Part shown: piece after piece, positions 36,501-45,342 of the stretch
Layout: each line of letters opens with the position of its first letter
How positions within the stretch are numbered: position 1 is the stretch's first letter
NCBI GenBank assembly: GCA_963739095.1
Contig: CAVTZF010000030.1
Coordinates: 208,975-272,974 of the forward strand
Origin: JACVRW01 sp963739095
GTDB lineage: Bacteria > Actinomycetota > Thermoleophilia > Solirubrobacterales > Thermoleophilaceae
DNA length: 64,000 nt
Direction: 5' to 3'
Position numbers and translations under genes: made by a program
The notes under the pieces: model-generated
The model's database searches: none
Told to the model about the DNA's origin: nothing
Seen by the model: the letters and a program-made list of their open reading frames with translations, nothing else

Positions 36501-36848
36501 TCAGAACATCCTGCCGCCGAGTGGCACCTCGGCATCGGGGCGCAGCAGGATCACGCGGCCCTCCTCGTCCGGGACGCCGAGCGTGAGCACCTCGGAGCGC
36601 ATGGGGCCGATCTGGCGCGGCGGGAAGTTGACGACGGCGACGACGAGGCTGCCCTCGAGCTCCTCGCGGCTGTAGTTGGTGATCTGCGCGGAGGAGCGCT
36701 TCTCGCCGAGCTCGGGGCCGAAGTCGATTCGCAGCTTCCAGGCGGGCTTGCGCGCCTCCGGGAAGTCCTCGACGCTGGTTATGCGGCCGACGCGGATGTC
36801 GACCTTCATGAAGTCCTCGAAGTCGATCACGGTGCGGCAGGCTCTCAC
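36501..36848 (-). CDS. CsaA-like tRNA-binding domain protein
   Basis: 115 residues, almost only the OB-fold tRNA-binding domain: FMKVDIRVGRITSVEDFPEA, KLRIDFGPELGEKRS, AQITNYSREELEG, VVAVVNFPPRQIGPMRSEVL. Such stand-alone proteins (CsaA, Trbp111) bind tRNA as dimers and CsaA has been described as an export chaperone. It could supply in trans the domain missing from the MetRS encoded at 7084-8604. GTG start at 36848; GTG 36830 is an alternative. Confidence 0.85.
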   Translation of the reverse strand: MRACRTVIDFEDFMKVDIRVGRITSVEDFPEARKPAWKLRIDFGPELGEKRSSAQITNYSREELEGSLVVAVVNFPPRQIGPMRSEVLTLGVPDEEGRVILLRPDAEVPLGGRMF

Positions 36849-36881
36849 AGGGCGGGGGCACGCGTCGTTAGCGTCGTAGCC

Positions 36882-37784
36882 TTGGCCGTTCGAGCGTCCG
36901 CAGCCACAGAGCCCGCTTCCCCGCCCACGCGCGCGCCCGTGCTCGCCATCGTCGCGGCGCTCGTGACGGTCACGGCATGGGCCTCGGCCTTCATCGGGAT
37001 CCGCGACGCGGGCGATGAGATCTCGGCCGGCGCGCTCTCACTCGGGCGCCTGCTCGTGGGAAGCGCGGCGCTCGGCCTCGTGGTGGCGATCCGCCGCGAG
37101 CCGCTGCCCGCGCGCCGCGACCTGCCGTTGATCGTGGTCTGCGGCCTGCTCTGGTTCGGGATCTACAACGTCGCCCTGAACGAGGCCGAGCGCCACATCG
37201 ACGCCGGCACGGCCGCCATGCTCGTCAACGTCGGGCCGATCCTGATCGCGCTGATGGCGGGCGTCCTGCTGCACGAGGGCTTTCCACGCTCGCTGCTGAC
37301 CGGCTCCGCGATCGCTTTCGCCGGCGCGATCGTGATCGGGCTCGCGACCTCCGACGGCGGCCTCGCGGCCAGCGGTGGCGCCGCGCTCTGCTTCGTGGCG
37401 GCGCTCAGCTACGCGGGCGGCGTCGTCTCCCAGAAGCCCGTGCTGGCGCGCGTGTCAGCGCTCCAGGTGACATTTCTCGCCTGCACCGTCGGAGCGATCG
37501 CGTGCCTGCCGTTCGCCCCGACGCTCGTCGACGAGCTGGGGAGCGCGAGCGACTCCGCGATCCGCTGGACGGTCTACCTCGGCCTCGTGCCCACGGCGCT
37601 CGCCTTCACCACCTGGGCCTACGCGCTCTCGCACACGACGGCGGGCCGCATGGGCGCGACGACCTACCTCGTACCTCCGCTCGCGATCCTGATGGCCTGG
37701 CTGATCCTGGACGAGACGCCGCCGGCGCTGGCGATCGCGGGCGGGGCGCTCTGCCTGATCGGGGTGGTGCTCGCGCGGCGCTAG
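36882..37784 (+). CDS. EamA/DMT-family transporter
   Basis: 300 residues with ten predicted transmembrane helices in two EamA repeats (about 15-145 and 155-298), typical of drug/metabolite exporters such as RhaT/YdcZ relatives. Signatures: AWASAFIGIRDAG, GLLWFGIYNVALNEAERHI and the second-repeat TTYLVPPLAILMAWLILDE. Substrate not predictable. TTG start 7 nt after TAGCGT (leaderless). Divergent from the CsaA-like gene; its end overlaps the sigma-factor gene by 4 bases. Confidence 0.85.
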   Translation: MAVRASAATEPASPPTRAPVLAIVAALVTVTAWASAFIGIRDAGDEISAGALSLGRLLVGSAALGLVVAIRREPLPARRDLPLIVVCGLLWFGIYNVALNEAERHIDAGTAAMLVNVGPILIALMAGVLLHEGFPRSLLTGSAIAFAGAIVIGLATSDGGLAASGGAALCFVAALSYAGGVVSQKPVLARVSALQVTFLACTVGAIACLPFAPTLVDELGSASDSAIRWTVYLGLVPTALAFTTWAYALSHTTAGRMGATTYLVPPLAILMAWLILDETPPALAIAGGALCLIGVVLARR

Positions 37785-39235
37785 CCGCCCGGGGCGGGCG
37801 GCGGCGGCACGACCGGCGACGTGCCGGGCTCGCCGGCGGGCGGCGCGGGCGGCGGCACCGGCGTGGTCGTGCCCTCGCCGGGCGGCGGGGGCGGCACGGC
37901 GGGCTCGCCGGGGGCGGGCTCGACGGGCTCAGGCTCTTCCTCGCGCGGCGGCAGCACAACCGTCGAGGTGTCCTCCTGCACCGGAGCGGGAGCGGGGGCC
38001 GGAGCGGGCGCGGGAGCCGGTGCCGGCGCGGGAGCGGCCACGGGGGCAGGCTCCGGCGCGGCGACGGGCTCGGGCTTCACGGGCTCCGCCTTGGCCGGCT
38101 CGGGCTTGGCCGCGGCCCGGGCCGGCTTCGTGGCGGGCGGAAGGGTTGGCGGGGCCGGGGCGGGCGCAACCGGCGCCTGGGCGACCACGGCGGGCGGAGT
38201 GGGAGCGACCGGGCGACCGGTGGCGTGCTTCACCTCGACGGCGCCGGCGGTGACGATCACGGCGGCGGCCATGCCGGCGGCGGCCTTGGAGGCGAGCGTG
38301 CCCACGCCGGCGGACACGGCGCCGCCGGCCGTGATGCCGCCGGCGGCGGTCGCGGCGACGCCGGCCATGCCGGTGCCCGCCATGCCGGCGCTGCCACCGG
38401 AGGCGGCCGCGGCGCCTGCGCCGCCGACGCCGACCTTCGCGACCCACAGCTTCTTGAGGAACAGGAACGGGACGACCGGGTAGATGGCGGCCAGCGCCTT
38501 GGTCGTCGTGCGCAGCTCGCCCTTGAAGATGCGGCAGCGCTCGCAGGCCTTGAGGTGGCGGCGCACAGGCGGCGAGGACTTGGCGAGCCCCTCGGCGACC
38601 TGGCCGAGCTCGAGCCGTACCTCCTCGCAGGTCAACAGGCGCGCCTCGGAGGCCTCGGCAAGCGCCACGCGCGCCCGGACGAGCAGCGACTTGACGCTCG
38701 GCACGGTGGTGTCCATCGCCTCGGCGATCTGGTCGTACGAGAGCGCGTCGATCTCGCGCAGCAGCAGGGCGGTCCGCTGCGTCTCGGGCAGCTCCTGGAC
38801 GTCCGAGACGATGTGGCGGAACTCCTCGCGCTTGTGGACCGTGTCGGCGGTGCTCGTGCCGCCGTCGCGCTCGAACACGTCCATCGAGTCCTGGCCGGCC
38901 GGCTGCGGCCTGCGCAGGTGGTTGAGGCAGCGGTTGCGGGCGATCCGATAGAGCCAGGGACGCGCGTTGATCGGGCGCTCGTCGGCGCAGATGGCGTTGA
39001 ACGCCGCCGCGAACACCTCCTGGAGCACGTCCTCGGCGTCCTCCTGGGAGCCGAGCATGTGGCGGCAGAAGGCGAGCAGCCGCGGCTGATAGCGCTGCAC
39101 GAGCGCCTCGAAGGCGCCGTGGTGGCCGCGCCGAATCAGAGCGACGAGTTTCTCGTCGCTCTGCAGCCGCAAGAGCGGCGAACGTCCGGCAAGCGTGGGC
39201 AGGCCGGCTGAGTGCCTTAGTGCAGAAGCTTCCAA
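37781..39235 (-). CDS. ECF sigma factor fused to a zinc-finger, membrane helix and long Pro/Ala-rich tail
   Basis: About 484 residues. Sigma-70 region 2 (LVQRYQPRLLAFCRHMLGSQ, ARPWLYRIARNRCLNHLRR) and region 4 (LPETQRTALLLREIDALSYD, TTVPSVKSLLVRARVALAE) fill the first 200 residues. An anti-sigma-like HxxxCxxC (HLKACERC) and an Ala/Gly-rich hydrophobic stretch containing a likely transmembrane helix (GMAAAVIVTAGAVEV) follow, then about 170 residues rich in Pro and Ala. Sigma and putative regulator or anchor are thus in one chain. The TTG at 39235 was chosen; other starts up to 39382 are possible. Confidence 0.78.
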   Translation of the reverse strand: MEASALRHSAGLPTLAGRSPLLRLQSDEKLVALIRRGHHGAFEALVQRYQPRLLAFCRHMLGSQEDAEDVLQEVFAAAFNAICADERPINARPWLYRIARNRCLNHLRRPQPAGQDSMDVFERDGGTSTADTVHKREEFRHIVSDVQELPETQRTALLLREIDALSYDQIAEAMDTTVPSVKSLLVRARVALAEASEARLLTCEEVRLELGQVAEGLAKSSPPVRRHLKACERCRIFKGELRTTTKALAAIYPVVPFLFLKKLWVAKVGVGGAGAAAASGGSAGMAGTGMAGVAATAAGGITAGGAVSAGVGTLASKAAAGMAAAVIVTAGAVEVKHATGRPVAPTPPAVVAQAPVAPAPAPPTLPPATKPARAAAKPEPAKAEPVKPEPVAAPEPAPVAAPAPAPAPAPAPAPAPAPVQEDTSTVVLPPREEEPEPVEPAPGEPAVPPPPPGEGTTTPVPPPAPPAGEPGTSPVVPPPPAPGG

Positions 39236-39344
39236 GTAGTGACCCCTACGGGTGGGTACCCGCCGCCAAAACACCGTAGCAATGCGGGAGTTGCGCGCCT
39301 CAGCCGCGTACGCTGTCGGCACCCGAGCGAAAGGACCGGCCGCC

Positions 39345-39701
39345 ATGGACAAGCTCGAGTTCGTGAAGGACGTGACGTACAAGATGTGCGATCACGACTT
39401 CGACCTCGACCTGGTGGAATCCACGTACGCGGACGACTTCGTACATCACGCGAACGGCGCGACCTCGGACAAGGCGGGCTACCTGGCTCGCGGCCGTGAG
39501 TATCGGGAGCAATTCGCGAGCATCGACCGGCCGGAGTTCGACGAGCTGTTCGAGGCCGACGGCCGCGTTGTGGCGGCCTACACGCTGAACCTGCACCGCC
39601 AGGACGGCTCGGGCGAGCGCATGGCGGTGATGGCCGTCTGGACCGTCAGCGACGACGGCAAGGTCACGGCGCTGCGCGAGGTGGACGCCCCGGCTGCCTA
39701 G
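39345..39701 (+). CDS. NTF2/SnoaL-like protein
   Basis: 118 residues of the NTF2-like alpha+beta cone fold: MDKLEFVKDVTYKMCDHDFD, YADDFVHHANGATSDKAGYL, then strands with VVAAYTLNLHRQDG and MAVMAVWTVSDDGKVT. Members are small ligand-binding or isomerase-like proteins; the ligand is unknown. A TACGCT box about 35 nt upstream and an AAAGGA Shine-Dalgarno indicate a leadered mRNA. Its end overlaps the convergent cupin gene by 4 bases. Confidence 0.75.
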   Translation: MDKLEFVKDVTYKMCDHDFDLDLVESTYADDFVHHANGATSDKAGYLARGREYREQFASIDRPEFDELFEADGRVVAAYTLNLHRQDGSGERMAVMAVWTVSDDGKVTALREVDAPAA

Positions 39702-40102
39702 GCCGGCGCAGCGTTGTACTCGTCGTCGCTGACGTGCTCGCCCCAACTGGCGGCGCTGCCGTCGTCATCGACCTCGTGCATCGCGACGTGGGTCATGAAG
39801 CGGTCGGGGGCGGCGCCGTGCCAGTGCTCCTCGCCGGGCTCGAAGAACACGCGGTCGCCCGGCCGGATGACCTCGATCGTCCCGCCGCGCCGCTGGCACC
39901 GCCCCACGCCCTCGGTCACGTAGATCGTCTGGCCGAAGGGGTGGGTGTGCCAGGCCGTGCGGGCGCCGGGGGTGAAGTGGACGCTGGCGGCTGCAAGACG
40001 CGAAGGCGCCGCGGGCGTGGCGACCGTGTCGATGTAGACCGTGCCGGTGAACCAGTCGCTGGGCCCGGTCGCGGTCTCGCCTGAGTTGCGGGTGATCTGC
40101 AT
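39698..40102 (-). CDS. Cupin-domain protein
   Basis: 134 residues, single small cupin barrel. Metal motif 1 is HTHPFGQTIYVTEGVG (His-x-His plus Glu) and motif 2 is PGDRVFFEPGEEHWHG. Overall most like the (R)-mandelonitrile-lyase/CMD-type cupins; the substrate is unknown. AGGAGG lies 6 nt before the ATG. The 3' end of tRNA-Leu is only 15 bases upstream on the same strand, so the mRNA is probably released from a tRNA-cupin transcript by tRNA processing. Confidence 0.82.
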   Translation of the reverse strand: MQITRNSGETATGPSDWFTGTVYIDTVATPAAPSRLAAASVHFTPGARTAWHTHPFGQTIYVTEGVGRCQRRGGTIEVIRPGDRVFFEPGEEHWHGAAPDRFMTHVAMHEVDDDGSAASWGEHVSDDEYNAAPA

Positions 40103-40117
40103 GGCGTCCTCCTTGGA

Positions 40118-40202
40118 TGCCCGGGGTGGGACTCGAACCCACAATGCTCTTGCGAGCGGCGCCTTTTAAGGGCGCGGGCTGTGCCAATTCGCCTACCCGG
40201 GC
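40118..40202 (-). tRNA. tRNA-Leu (anticodon UAA)
   Basis: 85-nt class II tRNA: acceptor GCCCGGG/CCCGGGC, anticodon stem GCGCC/GGCGC with loop CTTAAAA (anticodon TAA), long variable arm GCTCGCAAGAGC, T arm GTGGG/CCCAC with TTCGAGT. Discriminator A, no encoded CCA. Confidence 0.93.
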
Positions 40203-40259
40203 AGGCGCAATGGTAGGCCGGGCCTGACTGCGCCCGGCCCCGTCGGGTATACAGCCCAC

Positions 40260-40541
40260 ATGGCCAAAGTGCTCTTCATCCCCGTGTCGGTCATCGGAGG
40301 CCTCATCGCGGGCTTCCTCTCGAAGAAGATCTTCGACCAGGTCTGGGGCCTGATCGACAAGGAAGAGCCGCCCGATTCCAAGTACCGGGACATCGCGTGG
40401 CCCAAGCTGATCCTGGCCGGTGCCATACAGGGAGCGATCTTCCGCGCCGTCAAGGAGGCCTCGGATCACGCGAGCCGCCAGGCCTTCTACAAGTCCACGG
40501 GCGCGTGGCCGGGCAAGAAGGGCGAGCCCGAGCCCGAATAA
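40260..40541 (+). CDS. DUF4235 membrane protein
   Basis: 93 residues. Two hydrophobic segments (about 4-20 and 50-65). FIPVSVIGGLIAGFLSKKIFDQVWGLID and a later LAGAIQGAIFRAVKEASDHASRQAF (given here in family-typical blocks shorter in the protein) match DUF4235, a small actinobacterial membrane protein of unknown role. ATG 6 nt after TATACA (leaderless). It precedes the mce operon by about 155 bases. Confidence 0.85.
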   Translation: MAKVLFIPVSVIGGLIAGFLSKKIFDQVWGLIDKEEPPDSKYRDIAWPKLILAGAIQGAIFRAVKEASDHASRQAFYKSTGAWPGKKGEPEPE

Positions 40542-40695
40542 GGCCTGCCGCACCCGCCTTCTCCATTCGCCCGCAAGGATCGCCGTACCCCTGCGTTTCA
40601 GCCCCTGACGGTTCATAGCCGAGCTCGGCCCAGGCAAGGGTCCTCCGCCCCGGATGGCGGGGGCTGGGCCGGCGGGAGGAAGCAAGGCAGGGGCA

Positions 40696-42063
40696 ATGCG
40701 AACGCCGAGCAGTCTTGGACGGGTGGCCGCCCTGGTCGCGGTCGTTGCTGCGATCGCGCTCGTCGGGTTCGTGCTCCTTGGCGGTGGCGGCGGCTACCAC
40801 GTCAAGGCGCGCTTCCTGAACGCGGGTCAGCTCGTCAAGGGCAACCCGGTGCAGGTCGGCGGCGTCCCGGTCGGGTCGGTCGAGGGCATCCGCATCACCG
40901 ACAACGGCCAGGCGGAGATCGACCTATCGATCGACGAGGAGCACACCCCGTTACGGCGCGGCACGCGGGCTGAGATCAGGCAGTTCTCTCAGTCCGGGCT
41001 CGCGAACCGCTACATCGACCTGAAGCTGCCGCCGCACACCGAGGCGGAGATTCCGGACGGCGGCGTGATCGGGACGGACGACACCGTCACCCAGGTCGAT
41101 CTCGACGAGCTCTACAACACGCTCGACGCCGAGACGCGCCGCTCGCTCCAAGGCTTCTTCCGGGGCTCGGCGGACCAGTTCCGGGGCCGGGCGCGCGAGG
41201 CCAACCTCGGCTTCGAGTACCTGAACCCGGCGCTCTCGACTGCCAGCCGGCTCGCCGCCGAGCTCACCAAGGACACGCCGCTGCTCGAGCGCTTCCTCGT
41301 CGACAGCTCGCAGCTCGTGACCGCGCTCGCCGAGCGCCGCGACGACCTCGCCGGCCTCGTGGGCAACCTCAACACGACCACGCGTGCGCTGGGCAGCCAG
41401 AAGCAGGCTCTCGCCGAGTCGATCGGCCGGCTGCCGCCGTTCATGCGGCGCGCCAACACGACGTTCGTGAACCTTCGCTCCACGCTCGACGAGACCGCCC
41501 CGCTCGTCGAGGCAGCGAAGCCGGTGGCGAAGCGTCTCGGGCCATTCCTCTCGCAGGCCCGGGCGTTCGCCGCCGACGCACAGCCGACCGTGCGCGACCT
41601 CAGCGTCACGATCCGCCGCGGCGGTCGCCACAACGACCTGATCGACCTGCTGCACTCACTGCCGCCGCTCGCGCGCATCGCGACCGAGACGCGCAGGCGC
41701 AGCTTCGCACCCGGCGGCCGCCGCTTCGACGTGGGCGAGACGCGCGGCGCGTTCCCCGAGACGGTCGACGCGCTGCGCGGCGGCGGGCGCGAGATCGGCT
41801 TCGCGCGGCCCTACACGACCGACTTCCTCGGCTGGTTCGACGACTTCTCGACGACGGGCGGCGGCTTCGACGCGCTCGGCGCGACCGCGCGCGGGTTCAT
41901 CACGCTCTCGCCGGTCCTGCACCCGGGCTCGATCGCGACGAAGCAGTACCGCCGCTGTCCGGGCTCGGCCGAGGCGCCGCTGCCGGATGGCTCGAACGTC
42001 TTCTCCGAGGAGGAGCAGGAGGAGCTCGGCTGCACCGAGGCGCACAGGGCGGTGCCGAAGTGA
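40696..42063 (+). CDS. MCE-family protein 1 of 6
   Basis: 455 residues. One N-terminal transmembrane helix (about 9-30), then the MlaD/MCE domain (about 34-115: VKARFLNAGQLVKGNPVQVG, GVPVGSVEGI, SGLANRYIDLKL), followed by a long helical region (about 150-330) typical of actinobacterial Mce proteins that build a lipid-carrying tunnel. The C-terminus contains Cys and acidic stretches. AGGGG lies 2-3 nt before the ATG with further purines upstream; an in-frame ATG at 40654 is possible. First gene of the operon; overlaps the next by GTGA. Confidence 0.9.
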   Translation: MRTPSSLGRVAALVAVVAAIALVGFVLLGGGGGYHVKARFLNAGQLVKGNPVQVGGVPVGSVEGIRITDNGQAEIDLSIDEEHTPLRRGTRAEIRQFSQSGLANRYIDLKLPPHTEAEIPDGGVIGTDDTVTQVDLDELYNTLDAETRRSLQGFFRGSADQFRGRAREANLGFEYLNPALSTASRLAAELTKDTPLLERFLVDSSQLVTALAERRDDLAGLVGNLNTTTRALGSQKQALAESIGRLPPFMRRANTTFVNLRSTLDETAPLVEAAKPVAKRLGPFLSQARAFAADAQPTVRDLSVTIRRGGRHNDLIDLLHSLPPLARIATETRRRSFAPGGRRFDVGETRGAFPETVDALRGGGREIGFARPYTTDFLGWFDDFSTTGGGFDALGATARGFITLSPVLHPGSIATKQYRRCPGSAEAPLPDGSNVFSEEEQEELGCTEAHRAVPK

Positions 42064-43745
42064 AGCGCGTCGGCGCCATCGTGGCCGTGACGGGCGCTTG
42101 CGCCGCGGCCTTCCTGCTGGCCGGCGCGTCCGGAGAGAAGCAGGGCAGGACCTACCGGATCGAGTTCGACAACGCGTTCGGGCTGGTCCCCGGCGGCGAC
42201 GTGCGCGTCGGGGGAGTGAACGCCGGCCGCACGACCGGCTTCGACGTCGTCAAGCGGCCCGGGCAGGCGGCCAAGGCGATCGTCGACGTCGAGCTGACCG
42301 AACCCGGCTTCGCCGACTTCAGGACCGACGCGACCTGCGAGGTCCGGCCCCAGTCGCTGATCGGCGAGTACTACGTCGACTGCCAGCCCGGCAAGGGCGG
42401 CGAGCGACTGCCGGCGGGCGGCACCGTCCCGGTCGAGCAGACGTCGTCGACGATCCCGACCGACCTCGTCAACGACATCATGCGGCGCCCCGCGCGCGAG
42501 CGCCTGCGGCTGATCGTGACGGAGCTCGGGACCGGCCTGGCCGGTCGCCCGGACGATCTCCAGGAGGTGCTGCGGCGTGCCCACCCCGGCCTGCGTGAGA
42601 CCTCGCGCACGTTGCGGATCCTCGGCGCTCAGAACGCCGCCATCGAGTCGTTCATCGCCGACTCCGACACGGTCGTCTCCGAGCTCGAGCGCAACAAGGC
42701 CAATGTCGTGCGCTGGATCCGCGAGGCCGGCGAGACGGCGGAGATCAGCGCCACGCGCCGCGACGAGCTGCGCGCCGGGCTGCGCCGGCTGCCGGCCTTT
42801 CTCGACGAGCTGCGCCCGACGATGGCGCGCCTCGGCGAGCTCGCGGACGAGCAGACGCCGCTGCTGGCCGACCTCCAGCGCGCCGCCCCCTCGCTCGACA
42901 CCTTTCTAACGCGCGCCGGCCCGTTCGCGGAGGCGGCGGAGCCGGCGGTCGACTCGCTCGGCGAGGCGGCCGCTGTGGGCAACCGCGCCGTGCGCAAGGG
43001 GCGCGCGGAGATGCGCGAGCTGCGCGAGCTGGCGAGCGAGGCGCAGCCGTTCGCGCGGCCGCTGCGGCAGTTCCTCCAGAGCGCCGACGAGCGCCGCCGC
43101 GCGATCGAGGACGACCCGCGCACGAAGGCGAGCGCGCCGCCGGCTCCCGACCCGACGGCCATCTCCGGCAGCGGCGGCTTCACCGCCATGGAGGCGATCT
43201 GGAACTACTTCTTCTGGCAGACGCTCAGCACCAACATGGTCGACGACGTCGGCCACATCCTGCGCGCTTCGCTGACCGCCGCGCCGGACTGCATCGGCGT
43301 GCGCAACACGCCGCCGCGCACCGCGCACGACCGCGAGATCTTCGAGCGCTGCAACAGCTACCTCGGGCCGAACCAGCCCGGCATTCTCAGCCCGGACCCG
43401 CTCGACTCCGCCGACCCGCAGGCCGCGCGCGTGCGGGCGGAGGCCGGCAGGCCGGCCGCGAGCCCTGGCGAGCGGCGTACCGAGGGCGAGCCCGAGGCCG
43501 GGCCTCTGCCCGGGCAGCGCGACCTCTCGCAGCCGCAGGTGGCGCTGCCGCCGCGCCTCGAGGAGATGCTCGACTCGCTCACCCCGCGCGAGGAGCGCCG
43601 GCTCCCGCTCGACCCGGGCGAGCTCGAGCGCATCGATCCGCGCCAGCTCCAGCAGCAGCTCGGCGAGGCGCTCGGCGGCCAGGCTCCCGCACCGCTCGAT
43701 CAGGGCACCACCGGTCAGCTCCTCGACTTCCTGCTCGCTCCCTGA
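42060..43745 (+). CDS. MCE-family protein 2 of 6
   Basis: 561 residues, the longest of the set. N-terminal helix (about 5-22), MCE domain (about 28-120: YRIEFDNAFGLVPGGDVRVG, GVNAGRTTGFDVV, SLIGEYYVDCQPG), helical region to about 350, then a Pro-rich, Arg/Glu-rich tail of about 130 residues with LDSLTPREERRLPLDPGEL that may reach into the wall. GTG start overlapping the previous stop. Confidence 0.9.
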   Translation: MKRVGAIVAVTGACAAAFLLAGASGEKQGRTYRIEFDNAFGLVPGGDVRVGGVNAGRTTGFDVVKRPGQAAKAIVDVELTEPGFADFRTDATCEVRPQSLIGEYYVDCQPGKGGERLPAGGTVPVEQTSSTIPTDLVNDIMRRPARERLRLIVTELGTGLAGRPDDLQEVLRRAHPGLRETSRTLRILGAQNAAIESFIADSDTVVSELERNKANVVRWIREAGETAEISATRRDELRAGLRRLPAFLDELRPTMARLGELADEQTPLLADLQRAAPSLDTFLTRAGPFAEAAEPAVDSLGEAAAVGNRAVRKGRAEMRELRELASEAQPFARPLRQFLQSADERRRAIEDDPRTKASAPPAPDPTAISGSGGFTAMEAIWNYFFWQTLSTNMVDDVGHILRASLTAAPDCIGVRNTPPRTAHDREIFERCNSYLGPNQPGILSPDPLDSADPQAARVRAEAGRPAASPGERRTEGEPEAGPLPGQRDLSQPQVALPPRLEEMLDSLTPREERRLPLDPGELERIDPRQLQQQLGEALGGQAPAPLDQGTTGQLLDFLLAP

Positions 43746-43746
43746 C

Positions 43747-45342
43747 ATGCGTGGCGTCAGCCGGCCAGCCGCGCTCTCCTCGAGCCCCGTCCTGATAGGC
43801 GCCGCGACGGTGCTGATCGCGATCGTCGCCGTCTTCATCGCGTACAACGCGAACTCGGGGCTGCCGTTCGTGCCGAGCTACGAGCTCCGCGCCGAGCTGC
43901 CCTCGGGAGCCAAGCTCGTCAAGGGCAACGAGGTGCGCGTCGGCGGCTTCCGCGTGGGCGTCGTCGACGAGCTCGAGCCGGCGCAGCGGGTCGTGAACGG
44001 CGAGCGGCGCAGCATCGCGGTCGCGCATCTGAAGCTCGACAAGAAGATCGAGCCGCTCGCAGCGGACTCGCGGCTGCGGGTCCGGCCGCGCTCGGCGCTC
44101 GGGCTCAAGTACATCGAGATCGAGCCCGGTGACGGGCGCCGCAAGCTCGAGGCCGGCGCGACGATCCCGGTCGAGCAGGCCTCCGAGCCGCTCGAGTACG
44201 AGGACCTGTTCTCGACCTTCGACGACGAAACGCGTCCCGCGATGCAGGCTGCCACCGAGGGCTTCGGCGACGCGTTCGCCGGGCGCGGCACGGCGATCAA
44301 CCGCTCAATCGCGGCGCTCGGTCCCTTCTTCGGCGCGCTCACGCCGGTGATGCAGAACCTGTCGCGCCCGGAGACGGAGCTCGACCGCCTCTTCGTCGAG
44401 CTGGGCGGCACGGCCGCGCAGGTGGCCCCTGTCGCACGCACCCAGGCGGCGCTGTTCACGGACATGGCGGACAGCTTCGCGGCGCTCTCGGCACACCCAG
44501 AGGAGCTCCAGCAGACGATCGAGAAGGGCGCCCCGACGATGGACGTGGCGATCGACTCGTTCCGGGTGCAGCGGCCCTTCCTCGCCGACTTCACCGACCT
44601 CTCGAGTCGCCTGCGGCCGGCGGCCCGCGAGCTGCCGCGCTCGCTCCCGGCGGTGAGCCGCGCGCTCGCGAAGGGCACTCCGGTACTGCCGCGCACGGTG
44701 GGCCTGAACGAGCGGCTCGAGGGCGCGTTCTCCGAGGCGGAGGACCTGTTCGAGAACCCGGTCACCCTGCTCGCGCTGCGCGAGCTCGACACGGCGCTCA
44801 CGGTCAGCCGCCCGGCTCTCGAGTTCATCGCGCCCTACCAGACCGTCTGCAACTACCTGAACTACTTCATCCACCCGCTCGGCGAGGCGCAGTCGATGGT
44901 GCAGGCCGGTCCGACCGGCGGCGGCACCGTCCTGAACCAGAACATCAAGCTGCCAAACCTCCAGCAGCAGAACGGCTACGGCACATCGGAGGGCTCGCGA
45001 CCGTGGGACATCCTGGCCGGCCAGCGCCCCCAGGGCGCGACCGACGCCCTCGGCCAGCCGCTCATGCGCCTCTACGCGCCGGCGCACCAGCCGGCGATCG
45101 ACGCCCAGGGCAACGCCGACTGCCAGAACGGGCAGAACGGCTACCCGAACGGAGCGCTGAACGACGCGCGCTACGGGCCTGGGAACCTGCGCGACCTCTC
45201 GAACGCCGAGGGGCTGCCGATCCCGAGCGAGATCGGCACGGGCGGCAACGGCGCCATCACCGACAACAACCTGCCGGGGCTCTCGGGCGGCACCTACAAG
45301 TCGCGCGAGCTCGGCATCGACAACCTGGCGGACGTGCCATGA
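43747..45342 (+). CDS. MCE-family protein 3 of 6
   Basis: 531 residues. N-terminal helix (about 18-34), MCE domain (about 42-140: AKLVKGNEVRVGGFRVGVV, SALGLKYIEIEPGDG), helical region, and a C-terminal part rich in Asn, Gln and Gly (NQNIKLPNLQQQNGYGTSEG). Begins 1 base after the preceding stop. The NYLNYFIHPL segment resembles the conserved C-terminal region of other actinobacterial Mce proteins. Confidence 0.9.
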   Translation: MRGVSRPAALSSSPVLIGAATVLIAIVAVFIAYNANSGLPFVPSYELRAELPSGAKLVKGNEVRVGGFRVGVVDELEPAQRVVNGERRSIAVAHLKLDKKIEPLAADSRLRVRPRSALGLKYIEIEPGDGRRKLEAGATIPVEQASEPLEYEDLFSTFDDETRPAMQAATEGFGDAFAGRGTAINRSIAALGPFFGALTPVMQNLSRPETELDRLFVELGGTAAQVAPVARTQAALFTDMADSFAALSAHPEELQQTIEKGAPTMDVAIDSFRVQRPFLADFTDLSSRLRPAARELPRSLPAVSRALAKGTPVLPRTVGLNERLEGAFSEAEDLFENPVTLLALRELDTALTVSRPALEFIAPYQTVCNYLNYFIHPLGEAQSMVQAGPTGGGTVLNQNIKLPNLQQQNGYGTSEGSRPWDILAGQRPQGATDALGQPLMRLYAPAHQPAIDAQGNADCQNGQNGYPNGALNDARYGPGNLRDLSNAEGLPIPSEIGTGGNGAITDNNLPGLSGGTYKSRELGIDNLADVP

